Assembly (NCBI GenBank): GCA_035610365.1
Contig: CM069439.1
Location: 3,038,001-3,102,000 of the forward strand
DNA from: Aquatica leii
Taxonomy: Eukaryota > Arthropoda > Insecta > Coleoptera > Lampyridae
Reading direction: 5' to 3'
Length of the DNA: 64,000 nucleotides
Shown: positions 11,898 through 23,674 of the stretch, piece by piece
Layout of the letters: the number at the start of each line of letters is the position of its first letter
Position numbering within the stretch: the first letter of the stretch is position 1
Notes under the pieces: generated by a model
Seen by the model: only the letters and a program-made list of their open reading frames with translations
Told to the model about the DNA's origin: nothing
Database searches by the model: none
Translations under genes and position numbers: made by a program

Positions 11898-13274
11898 ACT
11901 ATATATGTAATATTATATTTTCATCAAGAAAAGTACCATTTCCAGTTAAAGTACATCTACTTTGTGGATTTTTTTTATTCAGTAATGAGACTTAACGTAC
12001 TCTTCTGCGACTTGACGTAATGAATAAAAATAACTTTATCAAATAAAATACAAATTATCATTACATAAAACTATATTTTTAAATAATAATCCTAATTATA
12101 TTCAAATAAAATAAATTTAGATTATTTCATTTTTTTAACTTCTCGATCCCAGCGTTTTTTGGGCCTCCTTAGCGAGTTTTTTATACTTTCTTCCCGATTT
12201 TTTTTAAGTGGCGCCTGAAACAATGCAACTACATAAGAGATGGTAATCGTCATGTAGAGTCGATAAAAAGTTATTACAAAAAACTTATTTTGGTATTTCT
12301 ATGTAATCAGAATTTACATTTTTCTAAATTAAAGAATTGATAAATTGATACTTCTTTTGTAGAATTATTGATTGATCTTTTTGATGATTCTATTATTGAT
12401 TAAATGATAAGAGATGATCGATTATAACCAGTTAAAAATTGTTTAAACCGTTTTTTGAAAAAAATTTTGTAAACACGTCAGTTTTGCAAATTCATTAAGA
12501 ATTTTTATACGTTTTGCATTTACATTTCATCAGATGAATGTGGTAAAAACACAATTATTTCTAGACGTCTTTTTAACTACCTAACTAATTATTGTGGAAA
12601 TAGTAATACAATACGAAAAATCCGCACACTAATCATCACTATGAGCTAATGTTACGAAGAACGCGATAACGTTATAGACGGTTATAGTTTCTTAGTTAGA
12701 TTAGCGATTTTGTGCCTTATCGGTCATGTTGACAGGTAGTGGGTTAATTTTTGGATGACTTATTGTGAATCGCGACGATCAAAGTTGTGGGATAACATCA
12801 CGCTTTTAAGCCTTTAATACAAAGAAAACATTTTTTAAATAATTTTTTGAGTAAAACAAATTTTTTTTTGCATAAAATAAATATTTTCAATTCATCGCAT
12901 AGGTATGCGCGCGAGATGGGGTTTTAAATCACCATTATTAATATTTGCGATCTTTTAATTTCGATAAACTTTTTATTAATTTTTAGTAATTCAAAATAAT
13001 AATTATAAATGATGACTTTTATACATAATAAATAAATACAAGGTTCCAAAAACTAACCAAATAAATTTGTTTTGTGCACTAAAACACCCAAAAAACGTTA
13101 CATAATAAAATAAAGAACAGATAAATAAAGCAGTCAGAACACAAACAAAAACAAATACAGAGTGCAAACAGAGTGTACCACTTTGATATACCAAAGGAGC
13201 GTACGGGTGTTGATTAGGCACCCGAGAACAAGAAGGAAAATGGGCACGCGCACTAAGTTTGCATTTGTTTTCCC

Positions 13275-13425
13275 GCATAGGACATCCCACGGTACGGTCT
13301 TCATTGACATCCTATTAAAGACATCCTAAAGAGGTCCGTTTTAAAGCCCGGGATGTAAAGACATCATTTGGACATAAAACGAACGTTCCTGGGACGACGT
13401 GTGTTTACTGGGATGTTTCTTCTAT
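13275..13425. repeat. Second cluster of GGACATCC/GGGATGT words
   Basis: GGACATCCC, GACATCCTA (twice), GAGGTCC, GGGATGT (twice), GACATCA, GGACATA and GGGACGACG occur within 150 bp, in mixed orientation. It resembles the cluster at 11391-11610, and both contain the phrase TCCCACGG next to a GGACATCC-type word. Confidence 0.45.
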
Positions 13426-13555
13426 AAATCGTAACTCTTTATGTGTTATTTGCTCTGACGATTTATTTATTTTTCTTATATCCAAAGTTTAATGACATCC
13501 ATTTATTGTTGGTTTATATTCATATAGCATTAAGTATTGAGTATTACGTATATGC

Positions 13556-13925
13556 TATTGAAACGCTTCAAGATAATTCGAGGTAATTATCGGAATGTTC
13601 TCGAAGCAGATAACGTAAGAATATAAAAAGTATTTGAAAGAGGTTGGAGTCAGTATTCGAATTGAGTGTAGTGAGAAGAATACGGTGTTGGTCTAAATAA
13701 ATAAAGTGCTTAACACGTATGCCAAGTATAAATAAACAAATGAAAATATATACCAGTGTAAATAAACGAAAAGTGCAACTTATCGCGGACACAATATTTG
13801 TAAATACAAAGTAATAGTATTATATAAATTAATGTAAGTTGGCTTCTTAAATATTGTTCGACTTAATCAGTTTATAAAATTTAGCTCTAAATCGTGTAAA
13901 TAAATTAGTCTTAAATTCGTAATAC
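13556..13925 (+). repeat. Dispersed repeat, copy 1 (with heat-shock-type promoter)
   Basis: This is alignable by eye with 32163-32605. Shared landmarks in order are ATTGAAACG, a heat-shock element, a TATA box, TCAGT, TAAATAAATAA, a TATC(G/C)GCGGAC word, GTAATAGT/GTGATAGT, ATAAATTA, AATAAATTAG and AAATTCGT. The copies differ at many positions and by small indels, so they are old. There is no coding frame. They could be solo LTRs of one retroelement family or copies of a captured promoter and leader. Confidence 0.6.
13593..13654 (+). promoter_or_regulatory. Heat-shock element, TATA box and initiator (copy 1)
   Basis: GAAtgTTCtcGAA at 13593-13605 is a perfect three-unit heat-shock factor site. 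TATAAAAAG starts at 13622, 29 bp after the site begins. The arthropod initiator TCAGT is at 13650-13654, 28 bp after the TATA box begins. The same parts at the same distances occur at 32244-32305. Transcription would run rightwards; no intact reading frame follows. Confidence 0.65.
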
Positions 13926-15065
13926 TATAATAAACCATCAAAGAGACAATTCTATTTCATATTATGTCGTTAGTCAATTTCAGAGCATAGTAGTAAAATA
14001 AAACATTTAAAACTCTCAAATATATTCAAGTTCTGTAATATGTTACCAAAAGACTAAAATACAATAAACAGCTTAAAGTAAATCATCACATAATATTTTT
14101 AAGATACTCATTAGTACTTTAATAGAGGTAGTAAGTTTAAATGCTTTGAATAGAATAACTTATTCTATAAATAAACCTATAATGAAAAATATAAATAATG
14201 ATTATCGAACATAAATATTAAGCTTATTGGATATATAATTTACGGACTAGCTTTACATATACAATTTACAATTAAATTATTATTTCGGGTGGTTTGTTTA
14301 TTTACAATTCGTTCTTCTTATTGTCTAAACTTGTAATACATAAAATCCTTGGCACAGGAAAAGTACTGGACGGATGATCCATATAAAACATATATTTTTG
14401 GTTCTTATTAACTTAATTAAAAATTAATTAACAATGGCAAGTAATTAAACCAATACCCTATATTATAATATGATAGATCCAATCCATGCACAATTTTTAA
14501 AAAAAGCTAGTCAAATCGTTCAAAATAATACTATTATTAAATTAGAAAAGCTCTTACAAATAAGACGAGGCACTTCAATTGAACCAATTTATTTTGGCAG
14601 TACCTTTTACAGTTGAAACTACCTGGCGATAAACTATACTAGATCAGACAAGACACGATTGTTTTATATTCACCGGGAACAGTTTTTATTTGTCTTACTA
14701 TAAATACCTAGAATATTCTTTTACAAAGATACTGAAAAAATATCGAGCTATATCGGAAAAATATCGAGGATTGGGAAACACTTTAAATTGCCAATTAAAT
14801 TAAATACTCAATAGAGTAATATGCTGTGTTCCTCTGGTATCGTCGAACTGGATGGAAAACGAGTTGCAAAAAATAGACATGGTTTGGCAAAACTTCTAAT
14901 CACTGAAGAATAAATTCTGTTTGTTCATCACAAGTGTGGTATAAATAAAATTATTACATAAAAAATAGTTTCGGAACTAGCGTCTGATCCCAAATACTAC
15001 AGTTTCAAGTACCAAAATACAAAAAAATTAATAAATACAAAATATAATTCTAATACTACCCGATG

Positions 15066-18000
15066 TTACACCACTGACGATTCTTGATAGTGATGATAAT
15101 GATGATGAATATGTTCGTGAACATGATGATGTTCATGATACTCTGTATAATAGTTTTGATTTTTTGACATACCACAAGGATGTTCCTTATTGTTAGATTC
15201 GCAGTTAGTCGTCTTTGTTCGCTCCTCTCCGACATTCGTATACAAGTTATTTGAGAATTCTTGTTCCAGCCATCGAACAACTTGTGCCATAGCTCGTGCT
15301 TGATCTTCCTGCCTGTTACGATGACGTAAATGGTGGGGCGATGAAGTATGACCTAATACGACTCGAGGAAACTTTCGAATATACTTTTTCCCCGTGTTAG
15401 GCAGATCAAAATCATTTTGCTTTTTTGTTTGTTTTTTCATAGGTTTATTTGCTGGCTTTGTACTATTAACATTATTTTCTAGTAATTGACAGTTAAACGG
15501 TGTATTAGGAACATCACAACTTTTGAAATGATTGTGCCTTTTACAGCATTCGGAAAGTTTTTTGTTAGATACACACATTACCGCGTCCATTAGTTTGTCG
15601 TACTGACAATCACCGTTAGAGATTTGAGTATTGTTTTGTAACGCCATAAGATCTACATAAAAATGAGTGGGATCTACATTGGCTAAACAGCGAAGAGGAG
15701 TATTATTATGAGAATGACTCGGTTTGTGAAGTCGGTGACGATGATGCTTTACCTCTTGCGAAAATTGGTTATTTTCTACATTAGCATGGTCCAAATTGAG
15801 TTTTCTGAAAAAAGAATATCAAAATCACCTTTATAAGCCTTGCTTTAATTACCTTGGTGTATAAAAACTTGCGTTGTTACTATCTATACTGGTTTGAAGC
15901 TCTATTCCTTCCTCGTTAACAGTATTTTGTCTTTTTTTCACTTTTTTAGTATGCAAAAAGCTTTTGCCGTGTTTCTTAACGTCGCATTCTTTTTTATTAA
16001 CTGCAGATTGACTTTTAGTAACACTAGGTTTTTGTCCCGATTTTTGTTCTGATTTACATTTATTGAATTCCTCTGCAGGATCACAATCCTCTTCAGTGGC
16101 AGTTACTTCAGTAGAGATTCTACTACAAACATCGGAATAATCGTCCGAAGCGTCAGCTACGACTTCGGCTTCTTCGTTTAATTTTCTACAACAATAATGT
16201 TTCTTGGCATCGTGTTCTTTACTGTTGTTTTTCTTCTTGTCGTTAGATGCGTGCTTTATTGTAACGTTAAAATTTACATTTTGTTCAGACTTATCTTCTA
16301 ATAGAGTAGTATTATTTACAACCGAAGTGCTTACATGCTTTCTTTGATCTGGTGAAACTGTCAGTTTAACCTTTATTGTCTTACTTCCACAATGAGGAAC
16401 TTTTACCGAAGATCCAAGAGCTTCGTATATCGTCGTTACAAGGCCTGCAATGTCCTGAAGACAAAAATTTTATTTTAACGTCTAGGTGAAAAAAAATTGA
16501 AAAGAAATATAAACAATACTTAAAAGCTAAAACAAAATTAAGGAACAAAGATCAAATCTTCCTCAACCAATTGCAGATATTAACATGCCCACGACGTGTG
16601 TTAGTTTTTGGTCTATGGTTTTTGGTTTTATTTGTCTAATTGTATATTTATTTAAAAGTTGCCGGTAGTGGTAAAACCCGGTTTCTTCACAAAAAACTAA
16701 CAGATAAAATTTTGTTTTTGCAAAAAACTAACAAAGATAAACAGTTGACATAATGATATTTTCAAATTTGAATGTGTTCGAAGCTTTTACAAAATAAAGT
16801 TCAGCCAAATTTGGGATTTTCTTTACAAATTCACTATGTAAACTATTAAGTTTTCATACAACTAATGGTAAGTAAGAGATTAACACATCAGCACTCATAA
16901 GTTTTGAAACGTTAGCTATAATATTATAGTATTGAAATATGTATCACACACATTAAGGCTATAATAGGTAAAGAAATCAGTGTTCATCAAATAAAATAAA
17001 ATGACTAAAATTGAGTACAATTGTAAAGTATCGATGATGTAAGAGATATGTTAAGGAAGTGTCAATGGTATAAAAAATATCAAGAGTATCAAACGTATCG
17101 AATGCTTCATCGTGACTACCATGTGTGGTAGCAGACAGCTGTTAAAGTTGTTCGACGTTACCACTAATTACATACAACTTTGTGAACATATTAATAAAGT
17201 CTATTGTACGCGAGCTATTTTTTTCAAGATGGAAATTATTCTTTTTTTCATCTAGTTTATAAATGCTACAATTTTTCTCAGCAGGAAAATTGTCTCAAAA
17301 ATTCTATTTGTGGAGGTTTCACGCGACAGAGAGTTATTTCACTATTTAATTTATAATAATAAATAAGTCGTCACTTTAAAATAAATCAAAACGACAGTTA
17401 AACTCCATTACATTAGGTGACCCAAGTAACACTCTACATACTTATATACACAATAAAAATATACAACCACACAATTATTTTTTAATCGCGTGATTTCCTG
17501 TATCAGAACTTTTTAATTATAAGTATTAAAATAAGTATACTTTTTATTACTTACATCCTTTGTGATTTTTCCATGCCCATCAAAATCGTACAAAGTAAAC
17601 GAAAATTCTTGTTTATCCTTCAATCGTTGACTAGGAGCTTCTTCCACAGAAACATTACAAGAAAATTCCTGCAATAATATTTGATTAACTTTAAGGCTGT
17701 CATTTAGAAGCGCTACGAACCTGCAAATTTAAGTGCGGTAGGGCCTGATGCGTTGTTGAGTGTAAATCGGTAATTATCGGCAAAGAATTTGCACTTAAAT
17801 GCGAATCTAATGGAGGAGTTGTGCATGAAATTCGGTAATCGGCACTTCTTCTGCCCAAGAGTTCTTCCAAGTCTGAGACTGGTGGTTCCGCAGTATCCAC
17901 TAAAATAAAAATTATTTTCATTCTAAACGTGGTTGTTACAGTCAAAAATATGAGGTTTCGGTTTCAGTACCTCGAGCAATTTTTAATGTGGGGAAGATTT

Positions 18001-21000
18001 GATTAGTCTGAAACATCAATTTTTGGAACGGTTCATAGTACAAGAACTTGGAGAAATAAAGGCTAGCTATTGAGGTATGGTAGCCAGCTATTATTTTATT
18101 TGGAATGTGTATTATTAACCATTTGATGTGACGACAGTAGTGTCTCCTCTATTTAAAAGTTCTAACGCCCAAGTGTATACTCCCAATTACGCTAAGCGAC
18201 TATCACCGTAACGTGGTTAAAAAATCTCGGAAATTGTTTAATACGAAATTGCAAGATTCATAAAAGCAAACAAATACGGTTACTAAACAAACCTCCGAAA
18301 CAAGCACCGCACTGCAAAGTATACAGAATCGCGAAATGAAAAACACAGAAGAGTTTATTCTACCGGTTGGTCTTGATATGGTTAATATTATAGTACATAA
18401 TCGTTAGAAAAAAACTAACTTCAAAGGTTTGTCCAACAAGATATTATTAGTCGAAGAATTCATCATATAGGTCAGGATCTCAATGATTACAAGACGCACT
18501 CCTTATTCGATATATGCGCTTCCTGGATGATAATACATATCGTTGAAAACCTTATCTTCTGCAAAAGTTCAATTCGCAGCAAAAGCACCGCATGTTATGT
18601 GAATCTATTGCATCTTCCATATAGAAGCACTTGTATCGAAGTTCATGAACTCGTAAGTAAATTACATAAAAACTAAGTCACAGAAAGCCAGGTTCTTAAA
18701 AAAAAACTATTCATGACAAGAGAGCTGAACAGATTGGCTTTCTATACTACTGTTGTTCACGATGACTTTCAAATGGCAACCAACGTGATAACTTTTTGCT
18801 GAAACTGACGGTATATTTAACAAGCTAAATACCTTGGATCTATTTCTACAAGACATTACAAAATTATTGGAGAACTTTGCGGCGTTTACAAAAAGCTGCA
18901 GTTGTGGATAAGAAAAATTAATAAAGATGACCGTCTGAATTCATTTCGCAATTAGAAGGGGCTCTTGTTTCGATTTAGCAGAGTTTTAGATATCAATCAA
19001 TTCAAAACATCTAACTCTTAGTTCAAAAGCTGTATAATCCCTATTCACTTTACAAAATCCTACTCATACGAAGATTTGCAGCTATAGCTGTAATAACGAA
19101 CAATAATATCGCTCAAAACGCATTGTAAACCGAGAAATGAAAGTAATGCATTTTAAAACAAAATTTTTACATCCAAAAAGCATTTTTTTAATTGAGAGAC
19201 TTTTGTTACAATAGATTTAGTAATCGTGATCAAAGACAAAAGACTTGCTTATTAAAAAAATCAGTAAACAATGTTTTGTGGTTAGAAACAAAATAAAAAC
19301 CATTTGTTATCTTACGAGTTTAGAAAAAAATGTTTTGCAGCATAAATATACTATTTTTGGTTACTCAATCTTTTGAGACAAACTTCCCAAAACACATTTA
19401 AAGTTATACTAATAATGTTCTGTCAACGAACTTAAATGTTTAATTTTAATTAAATGTCCGTAATTTTAACCATGTGGTGCAGTGCATGCGGCAAAGATGA
19501 AAGCCTACTATGGAATGTACCTTTGCACTCGAATAAATTTTTTTGGTAATGTGAATACTCGGAATTCGTATCTTATTAAAAATAATAAAATCTGGCTTTT
19601 TAATTGAAGAAAAAATACATTTCGGCGGAAATTCAGAGATATGGCAATACAACATGTAAAAAATAAGGTATTTTCACCTGCAAATGATTTGGATTATAAA
19701 ATGTATGTCTGCGATATGACAAGAATTATGGTTAGACGTTAGCGGACGTCAGACTGTGCAATACAAAAGAAACTACATAAAAAAGGTGTATTTCAGCTTA
19801 TATGAATGGAAAATTCAATTTTTTTAATGTGGTTTACTAGAAACATAACAGGATAAGGTAAGTAAACCCAACTAGAAAATACCCAAGAAAATTCTTAAGA
19901 CAATAACAACTCGCATAAAAACATCGTGACCATGGAGAATACGTTAACTATGCACAATCTCTTGACCATGTAAAATTAAAAATCACAAGTGCTCTAATAA
20001 AGCAAGTCTTTGATATTAGTTGATTAATAGCAATTCATACTAGCAATCAAACAAGGAACAAAAAATTTGCACACCTTAATATCTATTTATCTCGCTTCTA
20101 AATTTTTATAGCTCACTGAGGCGTGTAGAACGCAGTACTTCTGAAATATTTTTTTGCAAATTTCAATTTAATGAATAACGATTTCTTAAATCAACCGCTA
20201 TGTAAATATGAATACTTTAACAAACAGATTGTTTTCTACAAATTTGGAATTTAAAATCATTATTGAAAGATACAATTTGAATTTAAAAATTGAATGATGG
20301 AATTTTTTTAACAACAATTAACTTATTTTTGCCAGTACTCAGTATGTATACTCTATTATAGTTTAGAAAGGTTGAGATCGAATATGTACAAATAGAAATT
20401 TTCATTTGACTAAAAACTGCCGATTGATTTAATAGGCAAAATTTCCACGAACGTGCAAAATACCGACTACAAACAACATCAGTGTTTTGGTCATTTGACG
20501 AATTGTTAGTGAAAGGTATGTTCAAAACGCTAACGTCAAATAAAGTCTATGTTGTAGCATTGCAATGGTTCTAGTCATTCGGTTAAAGGTCTTGGCAGTA
20601 ATATCAAATATCCAAAACGCGAACTGCAAACTGAATCAGCGGTATACATATGTTTTGGTAACTAATCGCTGTAATGATTAAATCCGCTAATCCAAACGCA
20701 ATGCCAAGTCTCATATAAATGCGTTCGTTGTCATTTCACCAAATGATGAGAACACCAAAATTTTGGAAATCTTGTTTACACGAACGTTACTACCTATAGC
20801 GTTTTTTTTCTAAGCCGTATATAAATAATAACATAAAAGACCAAATGACAATGTGAGTATAACATGAGCTGAGCGAATATTTAGATCAAAACCGTTACAA
20901 GAAATGGAAAACATAAACAGCAAGAAAAACAAAATCATTAAGCAAACCAACGTAGTCACGCATCGACTCTTAGCAATAATGTTAACTAATGTACAATGAC

Positions 21001-21634
21001 AACTGAACGACTAGAGTAAAATTTCCTTCGACTTCTGGTAGTCGCATCCATGTTAGTTTATATGCCCAAATGAACTAATAGAACACTTCAGGAAATTCCA
21101 AAAACTTAAACAGAGAAAACGATCAACCATAAATACGAATGCGCAATTTGTCCGAGTCGTAACGTTAAACTAAACATTTACGAATCTACGAGTATATGGC
21201 GATTTTAAACTTCCCGCTATAGCAATTTAGCAACGTCGATATTCGAATGTTTTTGTCAGTCAAATTGATATTTTAGTTCATTATTGACAAACAACTTTTG
21301 AGGTTAATGTGATTGTTTCAAAACCACAAATATTGCATTTCATCTAATTTTAAGAGGGTAGCGTAATGGAGGCGGCAGACATTAAAGACTATTACAGAAC
21401 ATGTTTTAAATTAATATTACTGGTTGTGGAGTCCGTGGTCTTCGGGAGATGATTATGTAACGAAAATTAAGATTTAATTGTCGGGTCAAGTGATCGGCGT
21501 GAGGTACAGCGTGTTGCGAAATAAATATTCTATTTACCTTTTAAAAGGTAACAGCATTTATTTTTTTTACCTGTAAACGGTTTGTATCCCTTATAAAATT
21601 TGCTCCTCCACCACCTCATGAGGTTGTTTGCCAT
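15066..21634 (-). CDS. nkd: Naked cuticle homologue, Wnt/Dishevelled antagonist
   Basis: Five exons join in frame on the minus strand: 21571-21634, 17721-17899, 17555-17668, 15853-16454 and 15066-15804. They total 1698 nt, or 565 residues. The N-terminus MANNLMRWWRSKFYKGYKPF matches the conserved basic start of insect Naked, although Ala rather than Gly follows Met, so the vertebrate-type myristoylation signal is absent. A single EF-hand follows (EFSFTLYDFDGHGKITKDD, loop Asp109-Asp120); the intron between exons 3 and 4 falls inside that loop. The family C-terminal hallmark, a histidine-rich tail, is at 15070-15130. Naked cuticle binds the PDZ/basic region of Dishevelled and dampens Wnt signalling; in Drosophila it is a Wingless target. 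The donor at 17720 (CAG/GTTCGT) is weak but the frame supports it. Intron 1 is 3.7 kb, while introns 2 and 4 are about 50 bp. Confidence 0.93.
16455..17554. other. Intron 3 of naked cuticle
   Basis: No exon is seen. At 16590-16740 the word GTTAGTTTTT(T/G)G occurs in both orientations within about 140 bp, which may be a very small decayed inverted-repeat element. The rest is AT-rich without features. Confidence 0.5.
17900..21570. other. Intron 1 of naked cuticle
   Basis: This 3.7-kb intron separates the 21-residue start exon from the rest. I see no coding exon or clear element on either strand. Any regulatory content cannot be judged from sequence alone. Confidence 0.5.
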
Positions 21635-23640
21635 ATGAGCAGAATTACAGCTCGACATCCAACTGTTCATCACACGCAACGTAAATAACCAGCGATTTAA
21701 AGAACAGAAAAAAAACTAGTTAAAAGCACTTGTCACTAATTTAAAAGGTAAGATTCATTTTTCACTATCTTCTATCTGTTGCATCTTAAAAATGCGGAAC
21801 TGGCAACTTTCACTTTGGATTTTATAGGACGGTGCAAAACTAACAATCCTGAATACAGTTATTGTATGTAATTCTACGGCGTTTTCCTTAGAGCAGACCC
21901 TGTCGATGAGTTGAGTTTTTTTTTAAATTACAAATAATTCGCGTATTGAATTTGGTTCCGTGACTACCGGAGTTTACGACACTCCGTCGATTACGATACG
22001 CACTACAAGATTGAACGCATTGAACTAAACGCGAAGCAACCAGGTGCAACAGCCTTCCTTCTTTAAGATGGGCGCGTGAATTACAACCAATCATAAACGC
22101 TGCGGAAGAAAACTGACAACCGTATAAAAGTAATTCAATAAAATGCATTTGTTGTGTCTTTGTCTCGTTCGATTTCGATTCACAAGAATATTTATAAAAG
22201 CCGTGTTTTATTAGATCCAAGAATGGGCGAATATAATTATCGCTTATGGCGGCTTTTGATATTGTACGAATTTAAATTATATTACTTTACTGCGCAATTA
22301 ATAAACACAATAATAATTAGGCGATATTAAATTCTACATACGCTAAGTGTAGATGATGCGCCGCCTATACCCTACACCTTCAAGAGATAATAGTAATTAA
22401 CGGCGGCTGTATTGCAATATCTCTGAGAAGACAGGTGGACTGCGTTACTATAAAAATGTTTATTGAAGAAGCACAAGTGGATTAAGATAACTGCAAAATG
22501 ACTACAAACATTACACAAAAATGAACATTATCTACACCGATATAGCAATAAGCAGCAGTAAATGTCTTTTATACCATCCAAGATCTTTGATGTATATAAA
22601 GCTTAAATTATCTGAAAGAAAAAATATGGGCATATACTTATTATGTACACAAATTTGATTAATTTGAATTATTTATACAAGATTTAAACAAAAGTCTCCA
22701 CCATTTATAGTAGATAGTACTGATTAATAGAAACAACAAATTTTGTCCATGTAAGTTATTATCGTTGTTGCTGACGTATATTTAAATGCAGATGAAATTT
22801 TATATCTAATTTATATAAGAACATAAAGCAAAAACAATATTAGCAAACATCTTCAAACAGCCCGGTTAAAGTAATAGAAGAAGAAAACATGCAGAAACAA
22901 AACAAGAAATCAGCACGATGAAGAAAGAAAAGAACGACATAATTAGAACTAGAAAAACACAAAAGCAGTTAATTAGAAAAAGAGTTGCACTGTGGAAGGC
23001 AAACAAAACTAAGAAAAAGAAAAAAGGAAACAGTATTATGAAAACAACACATATAACAAAGATATATAAAAAAGTTAAATTCTTTAAACAAGAGTAACGT
23101 CAACGAAACAACATGTAGAAATTAGTTAATAGACAGACAAAAACAGATATACCTAATCATTTACAATCCAAAATAAGACAGCAGAAACAGACAAAATATA
23201 TGAATCAAAGAATTAAACCCAAAAACTAAATAAAATTTAAGTATTTATACAAGAAAAATCTTTTTTGATTTAAAAAGTCTTGAACATCAGAAGTTAAATC
23301 AACACAAGCATTCGGCCGATAAACAATGATTTTTTTTTCTAGTGATTTGCAAATCCATCGAAATTTATTATAAAAATAGTTATGGAAATAAACTGATTGA
23401 TGAACTCGTTGCGGGATGTGCGTTGCTTAAAGTTATGTCTTAATGAACTCGATATGTAATATTTGCATCAGTAGTATTGATTTTTATATGGCAAAATGTG
23501 TATGTATTTCGTAAATTTTTAAGTCGACTCTTTAATTCGTTTTAATAAAATTTTATAACAATTAAATTTTTAGGGTATATTTCCTACTAAGAATTTTTCG
23601 GCGCGCCAGAAGTGGGACAAAAGTAATTGTAAGTAATATT

Positions 23641-23674
23641 TGGCACGCGCATATAAAAAGGTTCGCCACCGCTG
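23641..23674 (-). repeat. Possible hAT-type transposon end
   Basis: Read on the minus strand, the stretch begins CAGCGGTGGCGAACCTTTTT. This is the CAG(N)GGTGGCGAACC style of terminus found at ends of many hAT elements. No partner end was found nearby, so it is a one-ended relic at best. Confidence 0.35.

Larger units (their letters stand above)
9646..15065. other. Long AT-rich gap with repeats, no gene recognised
   Basis: Between the phosphatase and naked cuticle I find no exon with family resemblance. The contents are two clusters of GGACGTCC-like words (11391-11610, 13275-13425), a 203-bp MITE between them, and a repeat carrying a heat-shock-type promoter (13556-13925). The 3' UTR of naked cuticle follows, with a candidate poly(A) signal on the - strand at 14685-14690. 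The small open frames at 10511-10963 are AT-rich sequence without recognisable protein character. Confidence 0.55.
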
